Assembly (NCBI GenBank): GCA_035438985.1
Contig: DAORJK010000004.1
Span: forward strand, 62,001 to 126,000
DNA from: UBA4408 sp002389785
GTDB lineage: Bacteria > Bacteroidota > Bacteroidia > UBA4408
Reading direction: 5' to 3'
Length of the DNA: 64,000 nucleotides
Shown in pieces: positions 28,940 to 38,045 of this stretch (position 1 is its first letter; every line of letters starts with the position of its first letter). Position numbers and translations under genes: made by a program. The notes under the pieces were generated by a model that ran no database searches, was not told the DNA's origin, and saw only the letters and a list, made by a program, of their open reading frames with translations.

Positions 28940-31060
28940 ATGAAAAATATTTTTGAGTACATTTTAAGCTTCTTAATTAAACTTTGGCAACTCACCCGCA
29001 ACATCGGCTACATGATTGTGCTGCTGGCACTAGCCTTTGTGCTGTTTACCCTGCCCGACCAAGCCGACGATTTTGTGCAAGCCATTATTGATGATTTTGA
29101 ATTGAAGTACATCTTCATTTTTACAACCATGTTGCTTTTTTGGTCCTTCATCACCTGGTACAGTAGCAGCATTATATTGGATGTATCGCCTACTAACTTT
29201 ACTTTGATAGAAGATTTTAGCACCAAAAAATTTAATTTGTTCATGGGCTTTGTTCCCTTTCTTATTGTGGCAAATTGTTTTTACCAGGCTAAAGATTTTG
29301 TAAGGACAGCCGAAAATGCAAGCATCATGGCTGCCAGCATAATTGGATTGGGAACATTGTTTTTGTTTTTTTTAAATTGGCTCGAAAGGCGAAACGACAA
29401 AGCAAGCGGAAAAAGTTGGCCTACTAATGCCGATGTGCACAACCACTTATTTTACAAAGGTGAGCCACTTGAAAAGGCTCCTAGCTTTCAAGAAGAAATT
29501 GCCTTCATCAAGCGATTTAGAAATCTTCGATTTTATTTTTTCACCTTGGGTGTAGCCTTTTTATTACTGTTGGTATTGTTTTGTATATCCGATGTACTTA
29601 TTCCCATAAGCCGTGGATTGCGCCCTGCTTCGGTGTTGGCGCTATCTTTTTGTTTTTTGACCTACCTGTGTACTGTGCTGTTTTATTTTCACGACATCAA
29701 CCAACGACCATTTGCACTGGCCATTGCAGCGCTTATTTTAATTTGCAGTTTTTGGAACGACAATACAGCTATTCCGGTAATACAAAACACTAACTTAACT
29801 CAAGATATACGGCTTACACCCGACAGTGCTTTTGAAAAATGGTACCAACAAAAGCACAAGTACTGGTCTTTGAATCATGCCTATAACGATTCTATGCCGG
29901 TGGTATTTATTGCTACACAAGGTGGAGGCATACGCGGAGAGCTGTGGACCATTGATTGTATAAACCAATTAAAACAAAGCTTCCCTGATTTTTCGAAATA
30001 CCTATTTTGCATGGGTGGAGCTTCGGGCGGAACGGTAGGTGCGGCATATTATGCAGCATTTTGTTTTGATTCACTTGCGAATAAAGGCCCAAAAACAAAA
30101 ATTAACTACAAGCAGCTGCGCGAGTTTGCCAACAGCGATTGCATTTCGCCAGTTACTGCGGCCTATGCCTTTGGCGAAAATTTGCAGCGTTTTTTTCCTT
30201 GTCCTTTTCCTTGGCTCGACCGCTCCAAAATTATGATGCAGGCATTTAGTACAAGTTATGCCAAGCACTTGGGCAGCAGTACGGCCGACAAAGGTTTGCT
30301 AAGTTTGTATTACCCCGGGTATAAACGCGATAGTTTTAATGTAAACATCCCATCTATATTTATAAATGGAGTTTTGGCTGAAACGGGACAACGTGTTATA
30401 ACCAGTAATTTAAACATTTCGCAGAGTAAAAATTTTGAGCACGACATTGATTTTTTTACTAAAGTAAAAGCAGATATCTCTGTTGCTACTGCCTCCTTAA
30501 ATTGCATGCGTTTTCCCTTATTACTATCGGGAGGATTATTTTACGATGGCAAAAGCTGCAATAAAATAGGACACATAGCCGATGGCGGATACCGCGAAAA
30601 CACCGGATTACAAGCCATGTACAGCTTATTAAGCGAACTATATCCTCAACTCCAAAGCAAAAAAGTTCGCCCCATTTTAATATACCTGCGCAACGGCGAA
30701 AACGAGCTAAAAGAAGGCAGCTCAAAACCCATACGTTTATTACACGATATAGGAACTCCTTTTAGCGCGCTCATGCACGTAAACGGCACATCGGCGCCGG
30801 CACTGGGAATGATGAAAATGATAGCCCAACAAATGGCTAACGGCAATCCATTACGAATGTGCTACGGCGAAATTTGGCTGCACAACAAAAACTATCGCAC
30901 AGCAGCAAAATTTCCCTTAGGCCTATACATGAGCAAGGCAGCCAGCCAACGATTGAGGCAAAGGGCGGATAGTATTGGGGTAGTGAATAAGGGGTTTTTT
31001 AAAGATTTGAAGGAAAGTTTTGGCATTCATCAGAAATTAGAAAGTGAAAATTTTAATTAA
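28940..31060 (+). CDS. Membrane-anchored patatin-like phospholipase
   Basis: A 706-aa protein. Residues 1-275 hold about seven predicted membrane helices. The C-terminal patatin domain has the oxyanion loop 'GGGIRG' (328-333), nucleophile S362 in 'GASGG' and the catalytic Asp in 'DGG' (548-550), so the Ser-Asp dyad is complete. Patatin domains hydrolyse acyl esters of phospholipids. Fusing the domain to a polytopic membrane part is uncommon among simple patatins. Last gene of the 25231-31060 run, after the hydrolase-like lipoprotein. Confidence 0.85.
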   Translation: MKNIFEYILSFLIKLWQLTRNIGYMIVLLALAFVLFTLPDQADDFVQAIIDDFELKYIFIFTTMLLFWSFITWYSSSIILDVSPTNFTLIEDFSTKKFNLFMGFVPFLIVANCFYQAKDFVRTAENASIMAASIIGLGTLFLFFLNWLERRNDKASGKSWPTNADVHNHLFYKGEPLEKAPSFQEEIAFIKRFRNLRFYFFTLGVAFLLLLVLFCISDVLIPISRGLRPASVLALSFCFLTYLCTVLFYFHDINQRPFALAIAALILICSFWNDNTAIPVIQNTNLTQDIRLTPDSAFEKWYQQKHKYWSLNHAYNDSMPVVFIATQGGGIRGELWTIDCINQLKQSFPDFSKYLFCMGGASGGTVGAAYYAAFCFDSLANKGPKTKINYKQLREFANSDCISPVTAAYAFGENLQRFFPCPFPWLDRSKIMMQAFSTSYAKHLGSSTADKGLLSLYYPGYKRDSFNVNIPSIFINGVLAETGQRVITSNLNISQSKNFEHDIDFFTKVKADISVATASLNCMRFPLLLSGGLFYDGKSCNKIGHIADGGYRENTGLQAMYSLLSELYPQLQSKKVRPILIYLRNGENELKEGSSKPIRLLHDIGTPFSALMHVNGTSAPALGMMKMIAQQMANGNPLRMCYGEIWLHNKNYRTAAKFPLGLYMSKAASQRLRQRADSIGVVNKGFFKDLKESFGIHQKLESENFN

Positions 31061-31363
31061 TTGAATTTGGTGGTTGCTTTAATGTTTGAAAAAAAGGACG
31101 AATAAACTCGAACAATACCAATTGAACCGAATTTTGCACTGTATATCACTTCTATAGCTCGTACGGTATAGTCCATTAATGAAACTTTTAAGAATCTACT
31201 GAAGGTTAAATAAGAAATCTACTATTTAACTTAACGCCTTTAAACTTAAATAAGGAATTTTGTATTTAACTTTACTTCATGATAAAAATTGATGCCTTTA
31301 AAGCAGGTGTAATTACCAAACAAGTTGATTACAAGTATTTTAAGCCAATATTGGTGAATCCCC
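31061..31363. other. Gene-free AT-rich spacer
   Basis: It contains short AT-rich direct repeats around TAAATAAG (31207 and 31247) and no convincing reading frame on either strand. It leads into the first 597-bp transposon-remnant repeat. Confidence 0.5.
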
Positions 31364-31960
31364 CAACCTCGCGCAAGTCTTTCAGACTTGTGTGTCCTAA
31401 TCAATAAAACGCCAACCATATTTAGCAATCCAACTTCAAAACATAGAACAAATTAATCCTTCTTTTATCACCTATATTAATCATGAGTCCATTAACTTCT
31501 CCCATACCCCCGCCCTCACTTACATCTTGCTATTGCCAAGCCTCTGGCTTGTGTAGTAATAATTCATCCATTTCTAATGGACTAACAAGGCTAGCGCTGC
31601 TATAAAAATAGCTTGCTTCATCAGTTGCAATTCCTGCAGGTACCGGATTTTGATGATAATAATCTATCTTTTGATTTATTACTTCATTCGAATAGAGTTC
31701 AACAGGATGATTGGTGTATTGCCAAAAATGATGATTTGAATACTGCTTATTCTTTTTCGCAAAAAACCGAAACAACTAGAACAGCCGATCCTTCCTGCTT
31801 TCAGGATTGTTTTCTTCAAGATATTTTATATCGATCTCCGCTCATAAAGCAAATCTAAAGGATTCGCAATTACTACTACAATAGGCCAGAAGCGGTATTT
31901 TTGTTTAATGCGTTAAAAACGCAAATTTCGTGCATCCGCGTTGCAAACGCTGACGAGTAG
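31364..31960 (-). repeat. 597-bp direct repeat, copy 1 (RAYT/IS200-like remnant with terminal hairpins)
   Basis: The first of two near-identical copies of equal length; the second is at 33048-33644. The left edge carries the inverted repeat CAAGTCT-TTC-AGACTTG (31374-31390). The right edge carries a CCGCG...CGC stem that is slightly decayed in this copy. Short hairpins at both ends with a transposase relic inside are the structure expected of a RAYT or IS200/IS605-type element. Confidence 0.75.
31530..31775 (-). pseudogene. Truncated RAYT/IS200-like transposase C-terminus, copy 1
   Basis: About 81 codons matching the C-terminal part of REP-associated tyrosine transposases: 'HHFWQYTNHPVELYSNE', then 'YHQNPVPAGIA' and 'YFYSSA'. 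The N-terminal HUH metal-binding half is absent, and an in-frame stop lies just upstream of the TTG start. The frame closes at a TAG that is not shared by copy 2, so the two relics have decayed separately. Confidence 0.75.
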
Positions 31961-32015
31961 GGGCAATCAGAAGAATTACCCTTTTTAAATACACCACTTA
32001 TTAAAGTTTAAGAAA

Positions 32016-32999
32016 TCAATGCTGAACAACAATCTTTCTTCTCTGCTTCATTCCATTTCCAAATTCACACTCAACAAAATAAACCCCATTTTCGAGATTT
32101 GAAACATCAATATTTTCAAGATAATTATTACAGGACCTATTTAAAACCACATTTCCATAAACATTCCAAATCTTAACTTGTTCCTTGAGTTGAAGTGATT
32201 TTATCTGCAAGCTAGCATTTGCAGGATTTGGAAAAATTTCAAAATTAGAATTTACCAATTCATCTATACCTGTTATTGTATCTTCAATTAAGGAAATATC
32301 ATCATAGTAATAATATGCAAATGGATATGGAGCAAAATAGGGATTACTCAAAGAGTCACATAAAGTTACATCATGAAAATTTCCAAGAGTTAAGAAATTT
32401 TCTCCGCCAATAGCTACATAACTTCCACTAATCTGAACCCAATTCAAAGTGTCATTAATTCTTCCATTATATTGAATTTGTGGTGTTACAGGTATCTTCA
32501 TACGATCGGTACTTGTATAAAGTAAGCTATCATTTGAAAAATAGGCATCAAATTTTGTGATAGAATAACGACATTTATTTGCTAGTGATACAAAATAATT
32601 CAAATTGTATTTTTTGCCTGCAATTAGTGTTTGCGTTAATTTTATTTCTGCGTATTCTCTTTCTCCATTTCCAGAAATAAATGGCGTAAATAAAGCACTT
32701 CCCGAATATCCAATACCACTATGTGCCGTTTGATATCCAATAAAATTCATGGGCACGGAAACATTGGATTGTGAATCGGCACATTGATAAAAAAAATCTG
32801 TACTACAAAAAGCATTTACATTATGATTGCCGGGATATTTATGCGGTTGGAACCAGCCAGTAGCATAAAATAATTGAGTTGGAATATTGGGACAAGTTGA
32901 AAAATTTTCAAAGTCCCCATTAGGTACTATATTTTGAGCGTTTGTAAGAAAAAATGAAAAAAATAATAGAACAAAAGTATACCGAAATATTCTACTCAT
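32016..32999 (-). CDS. Secreted protein with T9SS sorting domain
   Basis: The ATG at 32999 opens onto a signal peptide ending 'LTNAQ'; the longer frame from 33050 adds 17 residues before it and is rejected. The mature part begins 'NIVPNGDFENFSTCP', typical of a jelly-roll, carbohydrate-binding-like module in Bacteroidota surface proteins. The C-terminal T9SS domain begins 'IFPNPANASLQIKS' and ends 'KQRRKIVVQH'. The gene lies between the two 597-bp repeats, so it may have moved or been duplicated with them. Confidence 0.8.
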   Translation of the reverse strand: MSRIFRYTFVLLFFSFFLTNAQNIVPNGDFENFSTCPNIPTQLFYATGWFQPHKYPGNHNVNAFCSTDFFYQCADSQSNVSVPMNFIGYQTAHSGIGYSGSALFTPFISGNGEREYAEIKLTQTLIAGKKYNLNYFVSLANKCRYSITKFDAYFSNDSLLYTSTDRMKIPVTPQIQYNGRINDTLNWVQISGSYVAIGGENFLTLGNFHDVTLCDSLSNPYFAPYPFAYYYYDDISLIEDTITGIDELVNSNFEIFPNPANASLQIKSLQLKEQVKIWNVYGNVVLNRSCNNYLENIDVSNLENGVYFVECEFGNGMKQRRKIVVQH

Positions 33000-33047
33000 T
33001 TTTTTCTTTTTAAATGTATTTTCAAATTTAATCATTTGGTCGAAACT

Positions 33048-33644
33048 CAACCTCGCGCATGTCTTTCAGACTTGTGTGTCCTAATCAATAAAACGCCAAC
33101 CAAATTTAGCAATCCAACTTCAAAACATAGAACAAATTAATCATTCTTTTATCATCTATATTAATCATGAGTCCATTAACTACTCCCATACCCCCGCCCT
33201 CACTCACATCTTGCAATTGCCAAGCCTCTGGCTTGAGTAGTAATAATTCATCCATTTCTAATGGACTAACAAGGCTAGCGCTGCTATAAAAATAGCTTGC
33301 TTCATCAGTTGCGATTCCTGCAGCTACCGGATTTTGATGATTATGATTAATCTTTTGAACTATTACTTCATTCGAATAAAGTTCAACTGGATCATTGGTG
33401 TATTGCCAAAAATGATGATTTGAAAACTGCTTATTCTTTTTCGCAAAAAACCGAAACAACTAGAACAGCCAATCCTTCCTGCTTTCAGGATAGGTTTCTT
33501 CAAGTTATTTTATATTGATCTTCGCTCATAAATCAAATCTAAAAGATTCGCAATTACTTCTACAATTGTCTAGAAGCGGTATTTTTGTTTAATGTGTTAT
33601 AAACGCAAATTTCGTGCATCCGCGTTGCAAACGCGGACGAGTAG
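33048..33644 (-). repeat. 597-bp direct repeat, copy 2
   Basis: The second copy of the element at 31364-31960, of identical length and about nine-tenths identical by eye. The right edge hairpin TCCGCG-TTGCAAA-CGCGGA (33619-33637) is perfect here. The left hairpin has one mismatch. The unit-to-unit distance is 1,684 bp and the intervening segment holds one T9SS gene. Confidence 0.75.
33106..33459 (-). pseudogene. Truncated RAYT/IS200-like transposase C-terminus, copy 2
   Basis: The open frame of 117 codons is longer than copy 1 because a CAA codon replaces the flanking change that created the stop there. It carries the same transposase C-terminal motifs ('HHFWQYTNDPVELYSNE', 'HQNPVAAGIA', 'YFYSSA') and lacks the catalytic HUH half. 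The last 35 or so codons read through non-transposase sequence. Confidence 0.7.
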
Positions 33645-33650
33645 AAGGTT

Positions 33651-35155
33651 TTACTTTTGAATAAGCAACTTCGCTTGCCTTACACTCTTGCCAGATTGCA
33701 GACGCAATGCATAAATACCATTGCTTAGTTGAGGTACTTCTATTTGTTGGTAAGTACTCCATGGTGGAAGATTATATTCATAAACTTTCTTTCCATTTAC
33801 ATCAAAAATTTGCAGCAAGCCTTTTTGGTTTTGAGCTAATACATAAGTAATTCCAAAACTACCATTAGAACTAGGGTTGGGAGCAATTTTTAAATTTTGC
33901 TGTAACGATGTAAATTTGTTTTTAATTCCGCTTAAAGTATCGCATCCACTATTTTCTAATGGCCCCAAAAAATAATTGGGGTGGTTGGGTACCGCACCAA
34001 TCACGTAGCATGGGAAAATTAGTGCATGTTGCTGCATATCACAGGCAATACCTCCACTATCAGGATAATTAATATAGGAACTTGTAGTATTAATATTACC
34101 AGGGATATAAATTTTACCATCATTCGCCAAATACAATAACCAAAATAAGTAGGGGTTACCACCTGAAACAAAATTATCATAGCCCGCAATGCTATCGAGG
34201 CTAGCTTGCACATTACTGCTATCAGTATTTATTTGGTAGAGTACCTTAAAAGTGGCGTAGTATAGGTATTTAGATGAAGGCGCAAAAGCTGTACCTGCTC
34301 CAGGATTAGTATCTGGTATGGCAATGTTTCTTTGGTTACTTAGTAAGCCTGTGCAACGATCAAAATCAAATAAACGAACATTGGTTTGATATGGATTGGA
34401 ATAATAGTTAGTAGTGGCAAAAGCAAATTTGCTTCCATTAGGTGAAAAAGTGAGTTGATGCGAGGACCAACGATAACTTATTAAATTGGCAAAAATCTGA
34501 GAGCTAACATTTGTAAGACCTTGTGGAGTAACTAAAACTCTATATACTAAATTGCTACTATCTTTTACAGCAAGTATCCACCAATCTCTCCCATTGGCAT
34601 GCTTGCAAGCCCCAATACCCCAGCTCAAATTTTCTTTTATTGCAATTTGATTCTTTAGTGTTACAGCTCCCAAACCATTATGCAGGTTCATGTCAATTAC
34701 CGAATAGTATAGCTCTGTTGATGGAACAGTATCCAAATTGCCAGTCATGTGAAATAAAATATACTTACTTGTATCACCAGGATAGGGAATAAAAACATTC
34801 CCATTTGGAATAGTAAGGCCAATATTTTTATACATATTCGTAAAAATACCTGGATTTAAATTACTTCCATTTTGCATGGTATCGCCGCTAGCGTCGGCAA
34901 TCCAAATTCCGTTGCTACTCATCAACAAATTACCGCTGGCATCACTAATATTGCCTTCAGTTTCACGGAACTTCATTTTAAAGGAGTCGGGGCTTAACAC
35001 TGCAGCACCAGTAAAAAAATTTATTTTAGCACGCGTACTTGTAAGCAATGGTGGGCTTATATTATTACCACCAAAAGCCAATAATTACTTATGCCTTGCG
35101 CAAAAAGGCTTTGAGTATGAATGAAAAGAAAAAAGATAAATAGGCTTTTTTTCAT
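33651..35155 (-). pseudogene. Frameshifted T9SS surface protein, paralogue of 38907-40397
   Basis: The open frame 33651-35081 encodes 476 aa with 'EGNISDASGNLLMSSNGIWIADAS'-type sequence and a C-terminal T9SS domain ('IAPNPSSNGSFGITYV', ending 'KLLIQK'), but no signal peptide. An ATG at 35155 starts an excellent signal peptide (ending 'SLFAQ') that continues 'GISNYWLL' and then runs out of frame to a stop. In the intact paralogue the same elements are joined as 'AQGVNNNWLLG'. A small indel near 35081-35090 has therefore split the gene, unless it is a sequencing error. Confidence 0.75.
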
Positions 35156-35256
35156 AGTAACTATCAAGCCAATGTACAAAATTTAGCCCATTGGCTTAAT
35201 AGATGGATTGATTATTTAACAATTACTAATTTGGATTGATTCAAGCATTGAGAATT

Positions 35257-35629
35257 CTCGTCCCATACCCAAATAAAAAACCCTCAGCTTTCACAAAGGG
35301 TTTCTACTTTTAGTGCAGATGAAGGGACTCTCTTCGCCTTGCTCAGGATAAACTTCTCGTCCCATTCCCATAAAAAAAACCCTCTGCTTTCACAAAGGGT
35401 TTTCATTAATTAGTGCGGATGAAGGGACTCCCTTCGCTTTGCTCAGGATAAACTTCTAGTCCCATACCCATAAAAAAAACCCTCTGCTTTCACAAAGGGT
35501 TTTCATTAATTAGTGCGGATGAAGGGACTCCCTTCGCTTTGCTCAGGATAAACTTCTCGTCCCATTCCTATAAAAAAAACCCTTTGCTTTCACAAAGGGT
35601 TTCTACTTTTAGTGCGGATGAAGGGACTA
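35257..35629. repeat. 100-bp tandem repeat, about 3.7 units, with tRNA-3'-end-like and terminator-like segments
   Basis: The phrase GAAGGGACTC recurs at 35321, 35421 and 35521, with a fourth partial unit near 35620, giving a 100-bp period. Each unit has a hairpin (AACCCT...AGGGTT) next to A/T runs, readable as an intrinsic terminator on the minus strand. Beside it is GTGCGGATGAAGGGACTC, whose complement resembles a tRNA T-arm and acceptor 3' end. A CTTCGCTTTGCTCAGGATAA segment of REP-like type follows. The array ends 177 bp before the integrase gene. Confidence 0.8.
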
Positions 35630-35761
35630 CAATTATACAATTTGACTATCTATGAAATTCTGAGTAAAATCGAAGATTAAGCTAATCAAAACAACTAATT
35701 TAGGCACATTCAGTGATTGAACTGTTATTAATTGATATTGCATGATATTTATAAAAATGGA

Positions 35762-35788
35762 CTAATTGTGGGCTAAATGTGGGCTAAC
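35762..35788. repeat. Putative left island-end repeat / integrase arm sites
   Basis: CTAATTGTGGGCTAAAT followed by GTGGGCTAAC, i.e. two head-to-tail copies of TGTGGGCTAA just upstream of the integrase ATG. The same 27 bp with three changes recurs at 63969-63995. This is consistent with att sites or integrase-binding repeats at the two ends of a mobile island. Confidence 0.55.
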
Positions 35789-35805
35789 TTTTTTACATTT
35801 GCTCC

Positions 35806-37011
35806 ATGCCAACTATAAAGTTCATTATTCAAAGCACAAGCGACCTTGCCGGAATATATGTTAGACTTAAGGAAGGTCGCAATATTGACGCTAAGGCTAA
35901 AACAAAATTTGCTATTAATCCCCAGGAATGGAGTGAAGCAAAGGGGAGGCCTAAAAATCTGCAAAGCGAAACACACAAAAGACTGAATGTTCAGTTGGAC
36001 AATCTCTATAAGTCACTTCTAGATCATTACAATAATCGATCGGAAAATGATACAATAGATACTCAATGGTTAAAGGATTTTCTCAATCCTCAAGAAAGTC
36101 CGAAGGAAATACCTACAAAACTTACCGAGTATATTGAGTATTATATTCTTCATAAAAAGAATATGGTGGGTTCTTCCACCTACAAGAGGAACAAGGTATA
36201 TAAGCGATTGATTGAGAAATTTGAGCAAGCCTCAGAACGAGTTTATTACATTAAGGATGTGAATGCAGATTTCAAGATACGATTTGAGAACTTTTGCATT
36301 GAATCAAAATATGCTCTTAATACCATTGCCCGAACAGTTAAATTTATTAAAACAATCTGCTATCATGCAAGGAGCAATGCAATCGAAACCCATTTTCAGC
36401 TCAACAATCTTAAAGTAAAGCTTGTGAAGGTGGAAAAGGTTTACCTGACTAGTGATGAACTTGAACAAATTGAGAAAAAAGACTTTGACTTTGACTATTT
36501 AGAAAATGCCAAGGACTGGCTGATAATTAGCTGTGAGACCGGTCAGAGAGTTTCTGATTTTATGCGATTTCGCAAAGAGAATATTCGTTATGAGGGTAAA
36601 GTACCCATAATCGAATTTACCCAGGTTAAAACTGAAAAAAGGATGGCAATTCCACTGAGTAAAAAAGTAATGGCAATATTGAAAAAGAGAGACGGAGATT
36701 TTCCACGTCAAATCAGTGACCAGCGTTATAATGAATATATAAAGGATGTAGCCCGTATTGCGGGTATAGATAAGATGGTAAAAGGAAGCAAATTGGATAT
36801 CGAATCAAAGCGAAAGGAATCTGGTCTCTTTCCTAAGTATGAATTAATCACATCTCACATAGGAAGAAGGTCGTTTGCAACGAATAATTTTGGTAGAATT
36901 CCTACCTCTTTATTAAGAGGTGTTACAGGCCACTCAACTGAGAAAATGTTTTTAGAGTACATAGGTAAAACAGAAACCGATAATGCAATTCAAATTGCCA
37001 AATATTTTTAG
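35806..37011 (+). CDS. Tyrosine recombinase / site-specific integrase
   Basis: A 401-aa integrase of the Bacteroidota type. The N-terminal arm-binding domain (about residues 1-90) and SAM-like core-binding domain (about 100-200) are followed by a catalytic domain. The latter has Arg in 'CETGQRVSDFMRF', the H-x-x-R box 'HIGRRSF', the His in 'GHST' and the nucleophilic Tyr in 'EYIGKT'. It should catalyse integration and excision of the island. The downstream gene follows after 2 bp. Confidence 0.93.
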   Translation: MPTIKFIIQSTSDLAGIYVRLKEGRNIDAKAKTKFAINPQEWSEAKGRPKNLQSETHKRLNVQLDNLYKSLLDHYNNRSENDTIDTQWLKDFLNPQESPKEIPTKLTEYIEYYILHKKNMVGSSTYKRNKVYKRLIEKFEQASERVYYIKDVNADFKIRFENFCIESKYALNTIARTVKFIKTICYHARSNAIETHFQLNNLKVKLVKVEKVYLTSDELEQIEKKDFDFDYLENAKDWLIISCETGQRVSDFMRFRKENIRYEGKVPIIEFTQVKTEKRMAIPLSKKVMAILKKRDGDFPRQISDQRYNEYIKDVARIAGIDKMVKGSKLDIESKRKESGLFPKYELITSHIGRRSFATNNFGRIPTSLLRGVTGHSTEKMFLEYIGKTETDNAIQIAKYF

Positions 37012-37013
37012 AT

Positions 37014-37619
37014 ATGGAGCACTCAGAGAAAATGAAGTTAGTATTTGGAATTCTTGTTCTCAATAAGGACAAAGACCTTTTTGAGTGGCAAATAAGAAAT
37101 GGTCATGAAGAAAAATTAAGTGAACGTGACGTTAATGTAATTTTAGAGGATTATTTGAACCGTGACTTGGTCTCACGGATTGAATGCAAAGATATTGATG
37201 GCGGAAACCTCAATCTTTTTGTGTATCGACTTTCCTCGCAGGGGCTCCTCCTGTATGAAAGGATGAAATCTGAAAAGCAAAGCCCACCTATAGTCGAAGG
37301 TCAACTGGTTCACAACCCATACCCGGCTATTTTTAAGAATGGTTACGCATATCAGTTTTTTGAAGAACTTGCTGATAAAACGGTAAACGAAAAAACAGTT
37401 GTTGCAGACTATAGTTATATCTTTCATAAATTAAAGCATAAAAATATTGTAGCAATAAATAAAGGAGTTACAGAGCCTATTTTTATCGAATTTCTTAACG
37501 AAAACTATAATGCAGGTATTAAAACAATAAAGCTTCCATATAGAGACCCGGCGCGTAAATCAGCAATTTATTTTGAGGCATTCAACAAGTATAAGGACGG
37601 TATAATGACCGAACCCTAA
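37014..37619 (+). CDS. Protein of unknown function next to integrase
   Basis: A 201-aa soluble protein 2 bp after the integrase gene and so co-transcribed. The N-terminal 85 residues look like a winged-helix fold ('LSERDVNVILEDYLNRDLVSRIE', then 'YRLSSQGLLLYERM'). The C-terminal part contains 'GYAYQFFEELADKTVNEKT', which I associate with integrase neighbours in Bacteroidota elements. It could help regulate or assist recombination. Confidence 0.6.
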   Translation: MEHSEKMKLVFGILVLNKDKDLFEWQIRNGHEEKLSERDVNVILEDYLNRDLVSRIECKDIDGGNLNLFVYRLSSQGLLLYERMKSEKQSPPIVEGQLVHNPYPAIFKNGYAYQFFEELADKTVNEKTVVADYSYIFHKLKHKNIVAINKGVTEPIFIEFLNENYNAGIKTIKLPYRDPARKSAIYFEAFNKYKDGIMTEP

Positions 37620-37629
37620 AAGGTTCGGT
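37608..37629. promoter_or_regulatory. Perfect 8-bp inverted repeat at gene end
   Basis: ACCGAACC-CTAAAA-GGTTCGGT overlaps the stop codon of the 201-aa gene. There is no T-run on the plus side, so it is not a standard terminator. It may be a weak attenuator or an operator for the excisionase-like gene that starts 82 bp downstream. Confidence 0.4.
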
Positions 37630-37711
37630 ATTGAACCAGAGAAGGATCATTCCACCCTAAAATATTAAATAGTTATTATGGTCATTTGCATTCGTATAAA
37701 TACGATTACAA

Positions 37712-38038
37712 ATGAAAAATTCACAGCCTAAGAAAAAGCTAACTTTTGATAATCTCCCGGATGCGATTGCAGACTTGTTTGAAGAAGTTGCCGATATCAA
37801 AAATCAACTCGAAAACATTGGCTCCAACCTGGAGCCAAAGAAACCCATAGAATATCTTGCCCGCTCCGAAGTGGCTAAAATGCTCACTTGTAATTTGAGC
37901 ACCATTCATAATTGGTGTAAGAATGGAAAGCTAAAGCCCTATGGAATAGGTTCCAGGGTTTATTTCAAACGCTCAGACATTGAAGCCATTATGGTTCCCA
38001 TCGGAATTGGTATGGAAGGATCAACATCTGATAAATAA
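37712..38038 (+). CDS. Helix-turn-helix (MerR/excisionase-type) protein
   Basis: A 108-aa protein with an acidic/coiled N-terminus ('IADLFEEVADIKNQLENI'). The C-terminal HTH_17-type domain includes 'YLARSEVAKMLTCNLSTIHNW' in outline, the typical 'NGKLKPYGIGSRVYFKRSDIE' wing and an ending 'GMEGSTSDK'. Such proteins act as recombination directionality factors or small regulators in Bacteroidota mobile elements. The 3' end is 7 bp from the zinc-finger gene. Confidence 0.8.
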   Translation: MKNSQPKKKLTFDNLPDAIADLFEEVADIKNQLENIGSNLEPKKPIEYLARSEVAKMLTCNLSTIHNWCKNGKLKPYGIGSRVYFKRSDIEAIMVPIGIGMEGSTSDK

Positions 38039-38045
38039 CTACTCG

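Noticed and set aside
35257..35629. CRISPR-like array
   Set aside because: The 100-bp units are repeated over their whole length with no unique spacers, and no cas genes are present. The Cas4-like domain at 53.6 kb belongs to a DUF2779 protein.
35257..35629. Complete tRNA gene
   Set aside because: Only the 3'-end-like 18 bp is present; no anticodon arm or 5' acceptor strand could be found.
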